DNA of 64,000 bases from Odontocerum albicorne (lineage: Eukaryota; Arthropoda; Insecta; Trichoptera; Odontoceridae), in assembly GCA_949825065.1 (NCBI GenBank), contig OX463846.1, positions 6,591,366 to 6,655,365 on the forward strand. The letters run 5' to 3'. Each line of letters opens with the position of its first letter. The first letter of the stretch is position 1. The notes below the pieces were generated by a model. That model was not told the DNA's origin and made no database searches. It worked only from the letters and a program-made list of their open reading frames with translations. Positions 1 to 10,150 of this stretch are shown here, piece after piece. The translations under genes were made by a program, and so were the position numbers.

Positions 1-331
1 CCTTCGAACCAGCGAAATGAAGGTACTCAGGAGTATCGCTGGCAAACCCCTTCGTGATAGAGTACGAAACACAGAAATCCAAAGGATGTGCGAAGTTGAA
101 GATATTGTCAGATGGGGACGACAAAGAAGAAGGTTCTGGAACGAAAATGTATCTAGAATGGTGGAACCAAGAGCCGTAAGAATGGCCAGGGACAGCATCC
201 CCCAAGCAAGCAGATCTTCAGGACGACCTCTCGAAAGATGGAAAGACAGCTGGCAGTCGACGTCACAAGAGGAAAACAATGATGCAGGGCATAACAGGTC
301 AACGGGCCTAAAAGAAGAGGAAGAAGAAGAT
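1..331 (+). pseudogene. LINE-E: 3' end of a non-LTR retrotransposon reverse transcriptase
   Basis: The plus strand from the window edge reads, almost unbroken, the C-terminal tail typical of RTE-like endonuclease/reverse transcriptase proteins: a SIAGKPLRDRVRN block, then EDIVRWGRQRRRFW, then RPLERWKDSW and QSTSQE. This tail lies after the catalytic palm and is not itself catalytic. The reading frame ends around 300 and is followed by a purine-rich aagaagaggaagaagaaga tail, which marks the 3' terminus of the element. The upstream part lies outside the window. Other copies of the same family occur at 4237, 26041, 41349 and 58489. Family assignment rests on recognised motifs; the clade name RTE is an inference. 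Confidence 0.75.
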
Positions 332-730
332 GAAGGTCTAGAAGTGGTTATTGAGTTTATTTACTTCGACTCCAGTATGACCAACAATGGAAGATGCAAG
401 GCCGAGGGGAAAAGAAGAACTGAATTTGCCAAAAATGCTATGGAAGAACCACACCCCCATGACGAAAATAAGCCTAGTCAAGTCTCTCGTCTTCGCTTTA
501 TTTGTGAATGGCGCGGAGACTTGGACTTTGAGAGCAAGTGAGAGATGCAGAACAGCTGTATCTGCTATGTGGCGCTGGAGAAGGTTTTACAAATTCCAGG
601 GACAGCAAGGCGAACCAGCGTCTCAACTCTTAAAGAGCCGAGATTTACCGACAGATTTTCAACAATGTGCCTTCGATGAGTCCTCCGATGTTTTCGACAC
701 ATTGCTCGTAGTCAAGGAGATAGTCTAGAG
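332..730 (+). pseudogene. LINE-B: decayed reverse transcriptase fragment, first part (split by a hAT element)
   Basis: Two overlapping frames (17-541 and 387-728) together resemble one stretch of RT C-terminal protein, so at least one frameshift is present. Frame one gives EFIYFDSSMTNNGRCKAEGK, like the usual FxYLGS-xxxxxGxxxxEI region. Frame two gives LVKSLVFALFVNGAETWTLR, like the LxxPxxxYGxETW region, followed by a Trp/Arg-rich WRWRRF segment. The fragment is interrupted at 730 by an inserted hAT-type element and appears to continue at 1180. Confidence 0.65.
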
Positions 731-1179
731 CAGGGGTCTCCAAATTACGGCCCGCGGGCCAACACCGGCCCTCGAGGACCACCAAGCCGGCCAGCTACCG
801 CGGGCCGAATATGCCCGGTTTGCTGCCCGTCATAGTTTATTTTGATTACTTTGTAAAATTTACAATGTAAATAAATCGTACAGAATAATAATCAGATGTT
901 TTTTTTAACGACTATAGTCACAAAACACACTAGTCACACTATATTTCGCTTTTCGCGCATTGGCTATCTCTGCCGCAATGAAATGTCCTTGACACTTGCC
1001 CGTAAGTACCAACCGAAAATGCGAATGGTACGGAGTGCACCCCCGCACCCTGCGCCATAAATATCTCCCATAATTCAAAACTACAGTATGTTGGTACGAT
1101 GAGCTAGCTAGGTCTTGGTCCTTGAGACTTAGTGGAGGAGTCAGTGTGGCCCTTAGGCTAAAAAGTTTGGATACCCCTG
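731..1179. mobile_element. Non-autonomous hAT-type element with 8-bp target duplication
   Basis: The ends are caggggtctccaaa and, reverse-complemented, caggggtatccaaa (13 of 14 identical). The flanks are gtctagag (723-730) and atctagag (1180-1187), an 8-bp duplication with one mismatch. An 8-bp duplication and CAGGG-type termini are hallmarks of hAT transposons. The interior is GC-rich near the left end (cggcccgcgggcc) and has no transposase. The 99-codon frame on the minus strand within it is not supported as a gene. Confidence 0.85.
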
Positions 1180-1370
1180 ATCTAGAGAGACGAATATAAA
1201 GCACAAGAAAAATAGTCCCAATGCGTTAGACTAACCAAGTGATAGACGTAACAGGTCTACTAACATATTAACAACTGCCCTTCGAACCGTGGAGTGCAGA
1301 TATGGATGGAGACAAGTCATCGGAGATTTTTATAAGTCACGGTGTTGAGTCGTGAGCTACACTACAATAT
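1180..1370 (+). pseudogene. LINE-B, second part after the hAT insertion
   Basis: Reading resumes with weak similarity to the extreme C-terminus of the same kind of retrotransposon protein: an ALRTVECRYGWRQVI-like segment around 1280-1325. The segment at 36390-36592 is a clearer relative (LRSAEMDLKESSRVITGVTM). The hAT duplication at the junction supports reading 332-730 and 1180-1370 as one element. The exact 3' end is uncertain. Confidence 0.5.
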
Positions 1371-1565
1371 AACTCGATATGTTTTGAATAGTCTTATGAT
1401 TCACGAAGTAGAATGCATCACAGATTTGGGATTTCGTTTTGATAGTAGGCTGTTATATGGTTCTCATACGAAGAAGCGGTGTTAATCTGCATAAAGAGTA
1501 TTGGGAATTGTGATACGAGTAATTTATCAGAGAAGAGGTCTTCAGATCTCTCTACAGTTTGTTGG

Positions 1566-2300
1566 TATAGATCATTCAGCCAGATGAGTCATTTTGCAAT
1601 AGTGTGAGTAAAAGTGCGTTTACAAAAACTTATCACTTTATTTTTTTAATGAAGTGAAAAAGGAAAAAAATATAAAAATAATATTTTATATTCAAACTTT
1701 GAACACACGCATTTTGTGAATTAAAAATGCTGTCAGCTTAAATTGTAATAATCATTAAAACAAAATTAAAGTAAGTATTTATCAAATTAATTGTTTAGGC
1801 ATGGCATATTCTAGGAAATATTAAATAACAATAATGGAATTTTTCAAGATTAAAAAGAAATGTAAATCCATCACTTGAAAAACAAGTATTATAAAATAAA
1901 ACTGTTCGTTAGCTTCAATTAGATTGCACATAAAAATACAATTATTATTGTATGTAAGATTATTTAACATATTAATGTTTCATAATTACAATGCCAAATA
2001 ATAGTGGATGGAGTGATACTAAATTCTAGGAAACTTTAAATTATAACAACGTAAATTCGAGGCTTTCGAATAATGTTGAATAATACGAGTGTACATTTCA
2101 TTAGATTAGACAAAAATTGTACTCCTAATTTCGAAATGGTAGTGTTTTTCTAATCACCGAGTATTTTAACAATACAAACGTGCGTTCTGCGTGAACCAAT
2201 CGTGTGGCATTCTAAAACCAATACAATTGCATAAGTTGTGTAATACAGAGAGTGTTACTCACACTATTGCAAAATGAGTCTTCTGGCTGAATGATATATA
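1566..2300. mobile_element. Inverted-repeat DNA element of unknown superfamily
   Basis: The segment 1571-1611 (atcattcagccaga, then cattttgcaatagtgtgag) recurs as its reverse complement at 2255-2295, with only about two mismatches over 41 bp. The arms may extend a few bases further into tata-rich flanks. The 735-bp span has no coding frame and is AT-rich, as expected of a MITE or internally deleted DNA transposon. I could not define a target-site duplication, so the superfamily is open. Confidence 0.65.
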
Positions 2301-3052
2301 TGTAACAAATAAAAATGTGGAGCACACGTGTAAATTCCGTGAGGGATTCGTTACTTTCAAATGACGAAGAAAGTCCAAAACTTATTTTTGTGATACCTCT
2401 ACTAACGTGAGTGTAGTCTCTTCCCGTGGTTCTATCCTACAAGGTTTATTCTAAGTACGAGTATATTGGGATACTATCTTCTAAGCGTGAGGAGGGATTT
2501 AAGGGTTTCTTCTTATATCTTTATGTTTCTAACAGGAGCAAAATCTAAACGAACAATTTTCGAAATATATGGTTTTATGTTCCTGGCATTTTATTCGAGG
2601 TGTAGAAATATTGATCTATTTAGACTAGCAATGAGTAGGACTAACTTGCCAAAGTGCCGGTTTTTTGTTTTACGGGTGGTCCGTTTTGAATAAGACTGGT
2701 AAAAATGTTCTCGAGCGCAATACGCATTGAACTATGGTTGCGTCTGCGAAAGTACTCGTATTTACTAGTAAACATTATAAACTGAGAGTTTTGTGCCTAT
2801 TCCTGGTTTACCTTTCAGCCCGAAGGCTCGATTATTGATGCTAAACACAAGGTTGTTTACCGGTCTAGCTCTTAAATTAGTTAACATCCCCTATTTTGAA
2901 TTATTGTGATGTACCATATGAATGAAAACTTGAAAAATGTCATTTTAGTACATGTTTTAATTTTACATTCTTCAGTAAATTTTCAAAAATAAAACAAATC
3001 TAAAATATTGTAAGGGTGGGAAATAAAAACGTGTAAAATAAGTGCTTAAAAA
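2301..3052. other. AT-rich non-coding stretch
   Basis: No supported gene. A short match, aggctcgatta at 2825, is shared with 52280, but no larger repeat could be delimited. Confidence 0.5.
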
Positions 3053-3400
3053 TGCGTGCAATTAGAAGGATACTTGGAATGACAATGTATGATAGAATAT
3101 GGAATGAAGTGAACAGAGATTAATTTGACCTTAAGGCTGATTTGTTGGGTAAAATAAAGAAATGCACTTTGAGATGGTTTGGGCATTTAGAACGAATGAA
3201 TGAAGAACCAAGAAGATCATGAACAGTATATTTGAATCAATTGAATAAAATTTTGAAAGAAGAAAACTTTAAATGTCAGAAAAATTTCGGAAGTTGTATG
3301 AGAAAGAGTATGAATGTAGAAGAGGCAAAGAATGTGTAATGAAATAGGAAAGTCTGTTTTTTTCCCTTAGTCTCCCCCGACAGAGAAATTGCGTGATTTT
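3053..3400 (+). pseudogene. LINE-A fragment
   Basis: Plus-strand translation gives MRAIRRILGMTMYDRIWNEV, a stop, and then KKCTLRWFGHLERMNEE. These are the two most recognisable tail motifs of the LINE-A family. Further on, MRKSMNVEEAKNV and a cccttagtctcccccgacagag 3' region also match other copies. In-frame stops show it is dead. Confidence 0.65.
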
Positions 3401-3882
3401 ATGTGTGCATGTGATTGAAGAAATACTCATGAACTGCTGTAGTGAAGATTTTAATTTCTGATTGAGTTGGAATATCAAAAGCAATTATGAAAAAAATTCT
3501 TTAAAAAAAAAGTATTTTATATAACATAACGCTAGCAATAAATGTCACTTTTCTTTTCCGAAAAAATATCGTCAGTAATATATTTTTTTTATTTTGTACT
3601 TAAAAGAGAAAGAAATGAAATTGTCATAAATTTCCCTTCTGAATCGTTCTCATATTTACATATAAGAAGTGAAGCAAACACGAGGCGCTTTGAATTTGCG
3701 AAAGTGGATAAAAAGAAGGAGAGAAAAGGAAAAATTAGACAATCGCTAGGTATTCCAGGTTCACGCCTTATTGCTAAGAGAGCAAAGGATGTAATCATTT
3801 TTCATTTAGACGATAGGCGAAGAAGTAAAATAAGAATAAAGAGGTCTAAAAATAAGAGCGAGGACCAGATAAGTTAAACCTT
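3401..3882. other. AT-rich non-coding stretch
   Basis: Frames of 111 codons (plus, 3542-3877) and 69 codons (minus) exist. Their Lys/Arg/Ile/Phe-rich composition follows from base composition, and no family is recognised. Confidence 0.45.
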
Positions 3883-3980
3883 TTTTTCTCAAATTCGTGT
3901 CACGTTGATGCCTATTTTTCTCAAATTCGTGTCACGTTGATGCCTATTTTTCTCAAATTCGTGTCACGTTGATGCCTATT
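3883..3980. repeat. 32-bp tandem repeat, three copies
   Basis: Three essentially identical units contain ctcaaattcgtgtcacgttg followed by atgccta and a T-run. No divergence was seen between copies, so the array is recent. Confidence 0.95.
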
Positions 3981-4236
3981 TTAAAAAAATGATAATGACC
4001 ATCTGAAATAATCCTCTTTTTTTAAATAAGGAAGATTTACTCATCTAGTTGTTTATTAATTTTTAATTAATTTAACCCTTAACCAAGAAACTGATTATGT
4101 TAAATAATATTGTTATCAATGGAAAGGTTCAAAAAATGACAATAAAAAAAATTCTGTTAATTTTTTTCCAAATTTATTACACACTAAAAATACAGACATG
4201 TGGGAAATATTGTAATTTCCTATTACCCAACAAAAA

Positions 4237-4478
4237 TAGTTCTTCTTCTTCTTATTTTAGGCCTGTTATGGTCCTGCATCATAGTTTCCCTCTTGTGACG
4301 TCGACTGCCAGCTGTCTTTTTATCTTTTGGGAAGTCGTTCTGGAGGTCTGCTTGCTTGGCGGATACTGTCCCTCGCCCTTCTTACTGCTCTTGGTTCTGC
4401 CATTCTGGATACGTGTTCGTTCCAGAACCTTCTTCTCTGTCGTCCCCATCTGACAATATCTTCAACTTCGCACATCGA
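4237..4478 (-). pseudogene. LINE-E copy, 5' truncated
   Basis: The reverse strand encodes MCEVEDIVRWGRQRRRFWNE followed by RMAEPRAVRRARDS, matching the copies at 1 and 58489. The 3' tail lies at the left end as ttcttcttcttcttatttt on the plus strand, that is, an AAG/GAA-rich tail. On the 5' side the frame runs into IYQTKDS, which resembles a LINE-A segment (compare 47125-47160), so it may be inserted in or joined to LINE-A. No target duplication was found. Confidence 0.7.
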
Positions 4479-4767
4479 ATCCTTGGTCTGATATATAAAT
4501 CTCATGAGAGATATGAAGGTAAATATCTAAAAATGAATGTTGTGAAATATAGAAGCACATTTATAGAACAGTGTGAAAGGAATGTAAATGCGATACATAG
4601 ATGAGCGATAAACTTTTTAATTAAGTTGAGGACTTCTGCTGTTAAAGTAATATCTTCTCAAATGGTAAAATAATTACGAGATATATCGAGCATCGTGCGT
4701 CAATGCAAAACAACGCCAATGGAACACTAAAATATATATATTTGAATTGGCCACAACATTATTTTCG

Positions 4768-5215
4768 TACCAATACTTGGAAGTGAAACATGGACGTAAA
4801 AAAAATAAAGGGAGCCGAATAAATGCTGTATAAATGCATACACTGAGAAGAATACGCGAGGAAACAATATATGATAGAGTACGGATTAAAGAGATTATTG
4901 ATTAGTGTTAATCATGTTTAGAGTAAGATGAAGAAGAGCACTTTGAGATGATTTGAGCATGAAGGACGAATGAAGAAAAAATGCTTAAAAAAATAAATTC
5001 ACATTGTAAATGTGAATAGAAGGCGTGGTAGAAGAAGATCTAGGAAAGCAATGTTGGATGAAGTGAATGATATTATAAAAGAAGGCAATGTAAGAAGTCA
5101 GAGAAATCTACGTTGTATGAGAAGGTGTATGGATGTGAAACAGGTAAAATATATATGTTTATCGAGATATGCAAGTCTGGTTTTTTATCTTCACTACCTA
5201 CCCAAACAGAGAAAT
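4768..5215 (+). pseudogene. LINE-A fragment
   Basis: The plus strand keeps a GSETWT-like start (about 4778), a LRRIREETIYDRV segment (about 4850) and a degraded LRWFGHxxRMNEE block (about 4940), followed by RRGRRRSRKAMLDEVNDIIK at 5018. Several stops and frame changes occur. This order of segments is the same as in the copies at 16390 and 46965. Confidence 0.65.
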
Positions 5216-6224
5216 ATTTTTATGATATGGATATATGCATTTTTTACATTTTATTTACATATGATAAAAATGAACCAATAAAATGCGACTTAAAAATCAT
5301 ATGAACTTGCCATCAGGACAACAAGAATGCCGTTAACGCCTCTATCAAATCTGGTCCACAGCTCTTTACTCCACGTTTTTTTACCCTCCATACGTCTTTG
5401 CATCAGTTACAAAGGCTTCTTTCTATATCTTACAAGGCAGATAAGGTTGTTAAAAGAAAATGCTAAGATAATGCACACTCACTTTTAAGTAATATTTGAT
5501 TCAGTTTTTTAATTGCATAAAGTTAAAATTGAACAGTCTTACATAACAATAAAAATGAAAAATATTTATTGTACTTAAAAAGGTAACATTAAATAACTTG
5601 GAAAAAAACAGGGATATTTTATTTACTAATTTGTTTCTCGTTTAATTTTATGAATATGAAATGTGATTTATTTCATAAAAATACTTCTTATATCTCTCAA
5701 TTATTATATTTCCAGTATCCGGTTCTTCAATACCCCTACTTGAACATTGCGTTCTAAATCATCTACTGTGAACAGCCACACACCAACCCTTAATTTATCT
5801 GTAATTAATATAACATTTTATTATTTCTCCTGTGACAACTATGAGTAATCTATCAGTTATAGAGCATTTGGTAAGGTAAAAAATATGTGACTATTTAGAA
5901 CTACTTGTTATCCAGTATTTACGAGTACTAGTAAATGCCAAGCTCCATATCCTGATAAGATGAATGTAAAAAAACCTAAATATTTTTATTCAGTTTTTTT
6001 AAAATAAGTATTCAAGTCTGGTTTTTGTTGAAGGTTTGCTTTGGTATGCTGGAAGAAATTGTCATGTGGTAATAATCCTACCAGATTGTATACACATTAA
6101 TTGTATACAAAATAGTGTAATATGTATACAATATAATTCAATGACATCATTGTATTCACAAACATATCATCAACTGTCAGGGTAGACAAAGATAATATAG
6201 TTTCACATGTTTCTATCTCGACAC
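5216..6224. other. No gene seen
   Basis: AT-rich, apart from a slightly more GC-rich patch at 5300-5440 (gaatgccgttaacgcctct). That patch could be a retrotransposon scrap but gives no readable motif. Confidence 0.4.
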
Positions 6225-6655
6225 CCTTCATTTCTTCTAGATCTATACTCATATTTACATAACTCTTACATTTTTTTCTGACTTTCTATTATACATTTTT
6301 ATACAACCACACTTTCTTGATCTTTCTTTACCACGCCTACCACTTACATTTGCACTTCACGAGTATATTTGTTTTGTTAGTCTTTCTTCAGTCATTCGCT
6401 CTACTTGCCCAAACTTATAGCGCTATTCTTCATCATCTTCACCCATCAGCTTTAAGTTCACATTCATCTCTTATCACTTCTTTACATTTCTGTCCCTTAT
6501 CACTTCTGTCATACATTCTCACGCAATTCTACAGCGTTTTTACAGCTTCTTTTAGTATTTATACCACACCAATGTTTCTCTTCCATACATCAAAGTTGTT
6601 ACTTGAATACTGCTGTAGACTATATTTTAGCAGATTTTCATTCTATGCAGTTTTA
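6225..6655 (-). pseudogene. LINE-A fragment
   Basis: The plus strand is pyrimidine-rich (ctttaagttcacattcatc, acattctcacgcaattct) and is the reverse complement of LINE-A coding sequence. The same words occur in the copies at 28125, 44040 and 53600. The 126-codon plus-strand frame here is a shadow of this antisense sequence. Confidence 0.65.
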
Positions 6656-6722
6656 GTATGTTTAAGTGACATTATAGTAATAAATTTAAATGTTTAAGTG
6701 ACATTATTGTAATAAATTTAAA
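6656..6722. repeat. 32-bp direct duplication
   Basis: The unit gtttaagtgacattatagta plus ataaattta occurs twice in tandem with one base difference. Confidence 0.85.
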
Positions 6723-6892
6723 GGTATTTTTTATTTCCTTTCGTCGCTCGTCTTCTCGACAGCGGTTGGCATTCACCATGACTACGAATTTATTTAACTC
6801 ATTTGCCACTGCTCTTAACAAGGGTTTTTTACAACAATAAATCTACGGCTTAATTTATTTCTCGATCAATTTCTTCTTATTTAAACTTGTTT

Positions 6893-7065
6893 TTATCATC
6901 ATCATCAGCCTACATTCATCCACTGCAGGATATAGGCCTCTCCAATTAGTTTCCAAGAAATCCTGTCATTTGCGCATTGTTGCCACGTAATCGCTGCTTG
7001 CTTACATATTTCGTCCACCCAGCGTGTCTTTGGTCTTTTTACAGGTTTAGTTTTTCCTATTCGGG
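6893..7065 (-). pseudogene. LINE-F: short 5'-truncated non-LTR insertion with 14-bp target duplication
   Basis: The reverse strand reads RPKTRWVDEICKQAAITWQQ, then CANDRISWKLIGEAYILQW and a stop followed by a (TGA)n tail. This is the well-known C-terminal end of an insect non-LTR reverse transcriptase family. The insert is flanked by atttaaacttgttt at 6879-6892 and again at 7066-7079, a perfect 14-bp target duplication, so both ends of the insertion are defined. Only the last ~45 codons were copied, a typical result of abortive reverse transcription. Confidence 0.85.
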
Positions 7066-7440
7066 ATTTAAACTTGTTTATTTTCCTGGAATATTAATTA
7101 TTGTTTTTTTTTTACATTAATTCCATTTTATACCAAAAACTAAAAATATTATATTCTTATTACAACTAGAATTAATATTTTAATCTAGAACATTTTTACT
7201 CTTGTTTATAATAAAATTTCGATGTTTTTCATTTAAGGTCAGTAAAATAATTCAAACTGACCCTAAATTCTAGTTTAAATGTTTTTATTAATCTCGAGTT
7301 ATTTTACTTTTTAATAGTAAATAGCACTTATTAATTTAAAGCAACAATACAACAAAATTTCTCACTAAATGGTAAATTACTAATTAATCTAAAATTATAA
7401 TATACAAATATCAGTAGTATCAAACCTTTAAATAAGCCCA

Positions 7441-7700
7441 CAAGGCTTTTCAAAGTACCATGGACCACCGGTTCTATATTCTGCTGCCAAGACACTCCCT
7501 TTCTCGGGGGCGTAAAGAAACCAGGCGCTATGGCGACCGAATGAATAGGTCGTCAGAATTTGAATAGGCTTTTATTTACAACCCCTTAGGGTAGTGTTGT
7601 CAGCTTCGTTTGCGTGATATTATTTTGAATTATCACCCCCATCGCCCGGGCTCGTCGCGTTTCATGTCATACTCAGTATTCGCACAATCGAAATAAAAGT
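7441..7700. other. GC-elevated island of unknown nature
   Basis: This patch stands out from its AT-rich surroundings (ctttctcgggggcgtaaag, tcgcccgggctcgtcgcg). It contains a short atggcgaccgaa stretch ending in a stop, and an aataaa within gaaataaaag near 7690. It could be an LTR remnant, a first exon with its promoter, or a MITE. I found no terminal repeats or duplication to decide. Confidence 0.35.
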
Positions 7701-9239
7701 TAAATAATAATAATAATATGTCTGGTTTCTGTTCTCGATGGCACTTCCATTATTGTATTTTTTTTTCGACTTCTCGTTTCTCAGATACAGAAGGCATTTT
7801 TTTTTAGTTTTTGTTTAAATTATCTTTAAAAATAATGATAAAAGTATTGGACGTATATATGCAACGAATATCTTTCAAATTTATCCTGTATTTGCAAAAA
7901 AAAATATATCCGTAAATGTTAACTTGAGTGTGGAATTATAAATTATCCTGTTTTTTGCAAAAAAGAACATAAGTAACATTTTAATTTGATGGTGTAATTT
8001 TGGTGTTAAAATTCTTTAATTAAGCCAATATCACTTCGTACCAGAAAGAGGTTGAATGTAAAAAATTGATGTGAAATTCAAAAGTGTATTATATTCTTAC
8101 CTACCCCACCGCTCCCTCTTATCACGCCGAATATATTCAGTATTTTCGATCACGGGTTTGTGCTTTGCTGAAACAGATTTTTTTTATTGGCTTTCTAGAT
8201 TCACAGCTCATATTTTTTTACAGTCTATGTAACGAGATTCTGAAAACAATTACCAATCAAAAGTGGACCTTTTTTGCGTCTGAAAAAACTAGTAATATCA
8301 ATTCTTTATTTCATAACCAATATTTTCTTCGTTTTCACCATCCCTTCCTTTCATTAAAGATATCTCACTTTTTTATTTATATTGTTCAGGAATGTTTTTT
8401 CAAATAAATAATGATTTTACATTTTTTTCAATCATGTTACATCCTTAACTTACCTTTTTTCTGGTTAGTTGAAAGACATTGCAACCTGGCAATAAGGCTA
8501 CCAAATTAATGAACATTGAAGTATTTAAAATAAAAAAAACTAAATACAAATCAAAATAATGTAACTCAAATATCACAAAAAAAGGAAAATATTTCACATG
8601 TTCGTTTACTTATTTTCTAGCACGTATTTTTTTATTCTTGGAGAAATTATTTTACATGATATATTATTCAATATAAAAATGAACAAACATATTCATATAA
8701 AATTTTATTCAAATCGTGAAAGATATATATTTTTTCGAAACTTCATAAAAATTGCCTAAAATAAGTGACTCTTATGTCATATATAAAATCTTCTACCTTC
8801 TAACATCTCACAAATGAGGCGAAAATATATTGAAGATTACTTTATATTCCCTATTTAGTGCCTATTTTACGATTATGGCAGCCATTCTTTATCGTGAAGA
8901 TTTAGATCCCTTATTATGGTGTAAATATTCAAATGGTATTGGCAAAGACTCTACTGGATAGTTATTGACCAATAAAATAATAATTGAATAGACTGTTACG
9001 TAAAGTCTACTGTCACATTATTTGAGGGGGGTGAGGGTTAAACTGAGTTTACTCAAAATTTCTTGATTTAATTAAATTGATTTCTTGTGTAATGATTAAA
9101 TAATGAAAAATATTTTATTTTCACCACAATTTGAAAAGAAATTACACTTAATAAATAATGAATAAATGAAAACTGATGTTCCTTAGATATCCAATTATAA
9201 TTTTACCATTAATAATAGCATTTTTTGGTAAACTATAAA
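7701..9239. other. AT-rich non-coding stretch
   Basis: Holds a short (taa)n run near 7705 and poly-T tracts. The 107-codon frame at 8084-8407 is Phe/Ile-rich and has no recognised motif. Confidence 0.5.
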
Positions 9240-9530
9240 AAATATGGACACCAGACTTCAGCCGAATGTGTTATTATCACATATCAGAAAGTCTACAAAG
9301 AATTCTTTGTAGGTCGTCTTACCTTGGTAAATTTTGAGATTTTTTTTACCAAATAAATTTTTTTAACACATGCAAATGTGTGGAAGTACCTTATCAAATT
9401 GGCTACAGTCACCATTTTCCTATTCTAACACTCTACTTATAAATAAACACTTATATTTTAATATCTTGAATTTTTCAATGAAAGTTGGTTCGAATCCCGA
9501 GTTACAGCGCCCTTAGGAGAGAAAATACCT
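9240..9530 (+). repeat. Repeat F copy (SINE-like), interrupted by LINE-D
   Basis: The order agccgaatgtgttattatca, then tctttgtaggtcgtcttacc, then a tccc-type ggttcgaatcccgag box is shared with 24640-25280. Parts of it recur at 55880-56110 and, reversed, at 49300-49420. The ggttcgaatccc word resembles a tRNA B box, which suggests but does not prove a SINE. Repeat sequence resumes after LINE-D at 9995. Confidence 0.65.
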
Positions 9531-9994
9531 TCTTCTTCTTCCCAGTGTCATGTCAGATCCCCCCAACGTTGTTTATCACCTGAAAGTAGACATTTTTGTC
9601 CCCGGCAGCCCGAAAAAGATCTCCAATGCTCCTTATTCCAGTCCGATCACGTATATTGCGGAGCCAGGAGATTTGCCTCCTGCCAACACCTCTTCGGCCT
9701 TCTGTTTTACCTTGGATGATCAGGTGCAGTAATTTGTACTTTGCTACTCTAAGTACATAACCCGAGTAGGACACCTTTCGGATTTTAATATTAGTCAGCA
9801 ACTCTCTATCAAATTTGGCTCTTTGAAGAAATCTTGTGTTGCTGACCATATCCGTCCAGGGTATCCGTATCATTCTCCGGTGCATTCACATTTTGAATGC
9901 TTCCAGTCAGTTCATACTACCAACTTTTAGGGTCCATGCGTCCACTCCATGCAATAATACTGACCAAACGTAGCATTTGACTAACGGCTGTCGA
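9531..9994 (-). pseudogene. LINE-D: 5'-truncated reverse transcriptase fragment with 11-bp target duplication
   Basis: An open minus-strand frame (9553-9885, 110 codons) gives MHRRMIRIPWTDMVSNTRFL, then KVSYSGYVLR, GKTEGRRGVGRRQISWLRNI and DLFRAAGDK. These are the tail motifs of a common insect RTE-like protein (the MWMHRRMLRIPW, GHVLR, GRRRxSWLKNLR type). The tail at the left end is a GAA/AAG run. The insertion is bracketed by agaaaatacct at 9520-9530 and 9995-10005. The frame is unusually intact for this window, which suggests a fairly young copy. It could not make a working enzyme because the palm domain is absent. Confidence 0.85.
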
Positions 9995-10014
9995 AGAAAA
10001 TACCTGAGAATGAA

Positions 10015-10150
10015 TATTGCCAAATCTAAACTCACAATAATTACAAAGTTAAATACAATATATGGATGAGTAAAAAAATAGAGCAAATTGAGGAGGTCTG
10101 CTATTTGGGTAGATTATTTTTCGGCATTTTATCGAAAGACTTTATTGCAA
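10015..10150 (+). pseudogene. LINE-A reverse transcriptase scrap (upstream region)
   Basis: A plus-strand frame near 10070 gives IEQIEEVCYLGRLFF, matching the FxYLGxxF block that precedes the YGSETW block in such proteins. It is short and isolated. Confidence 0.5.

Noticed and set aside
905..1204. 99-codon minus frame
   Set aside because: It lies almost entirely inside a non-autonomous hAT-type element and crosses its end and target duplication.
3542..3877. 111-codon plus frame with a charged C-terminal half
   Set aside because: Composition follows from A-rich DNA, a minus frame overlaps, and no motif is seen.
6317..6697. 126-codon plus frame rich in Ser/Leu/His
   Set aside because: It is the antisense of a LINE-A coding fragment.
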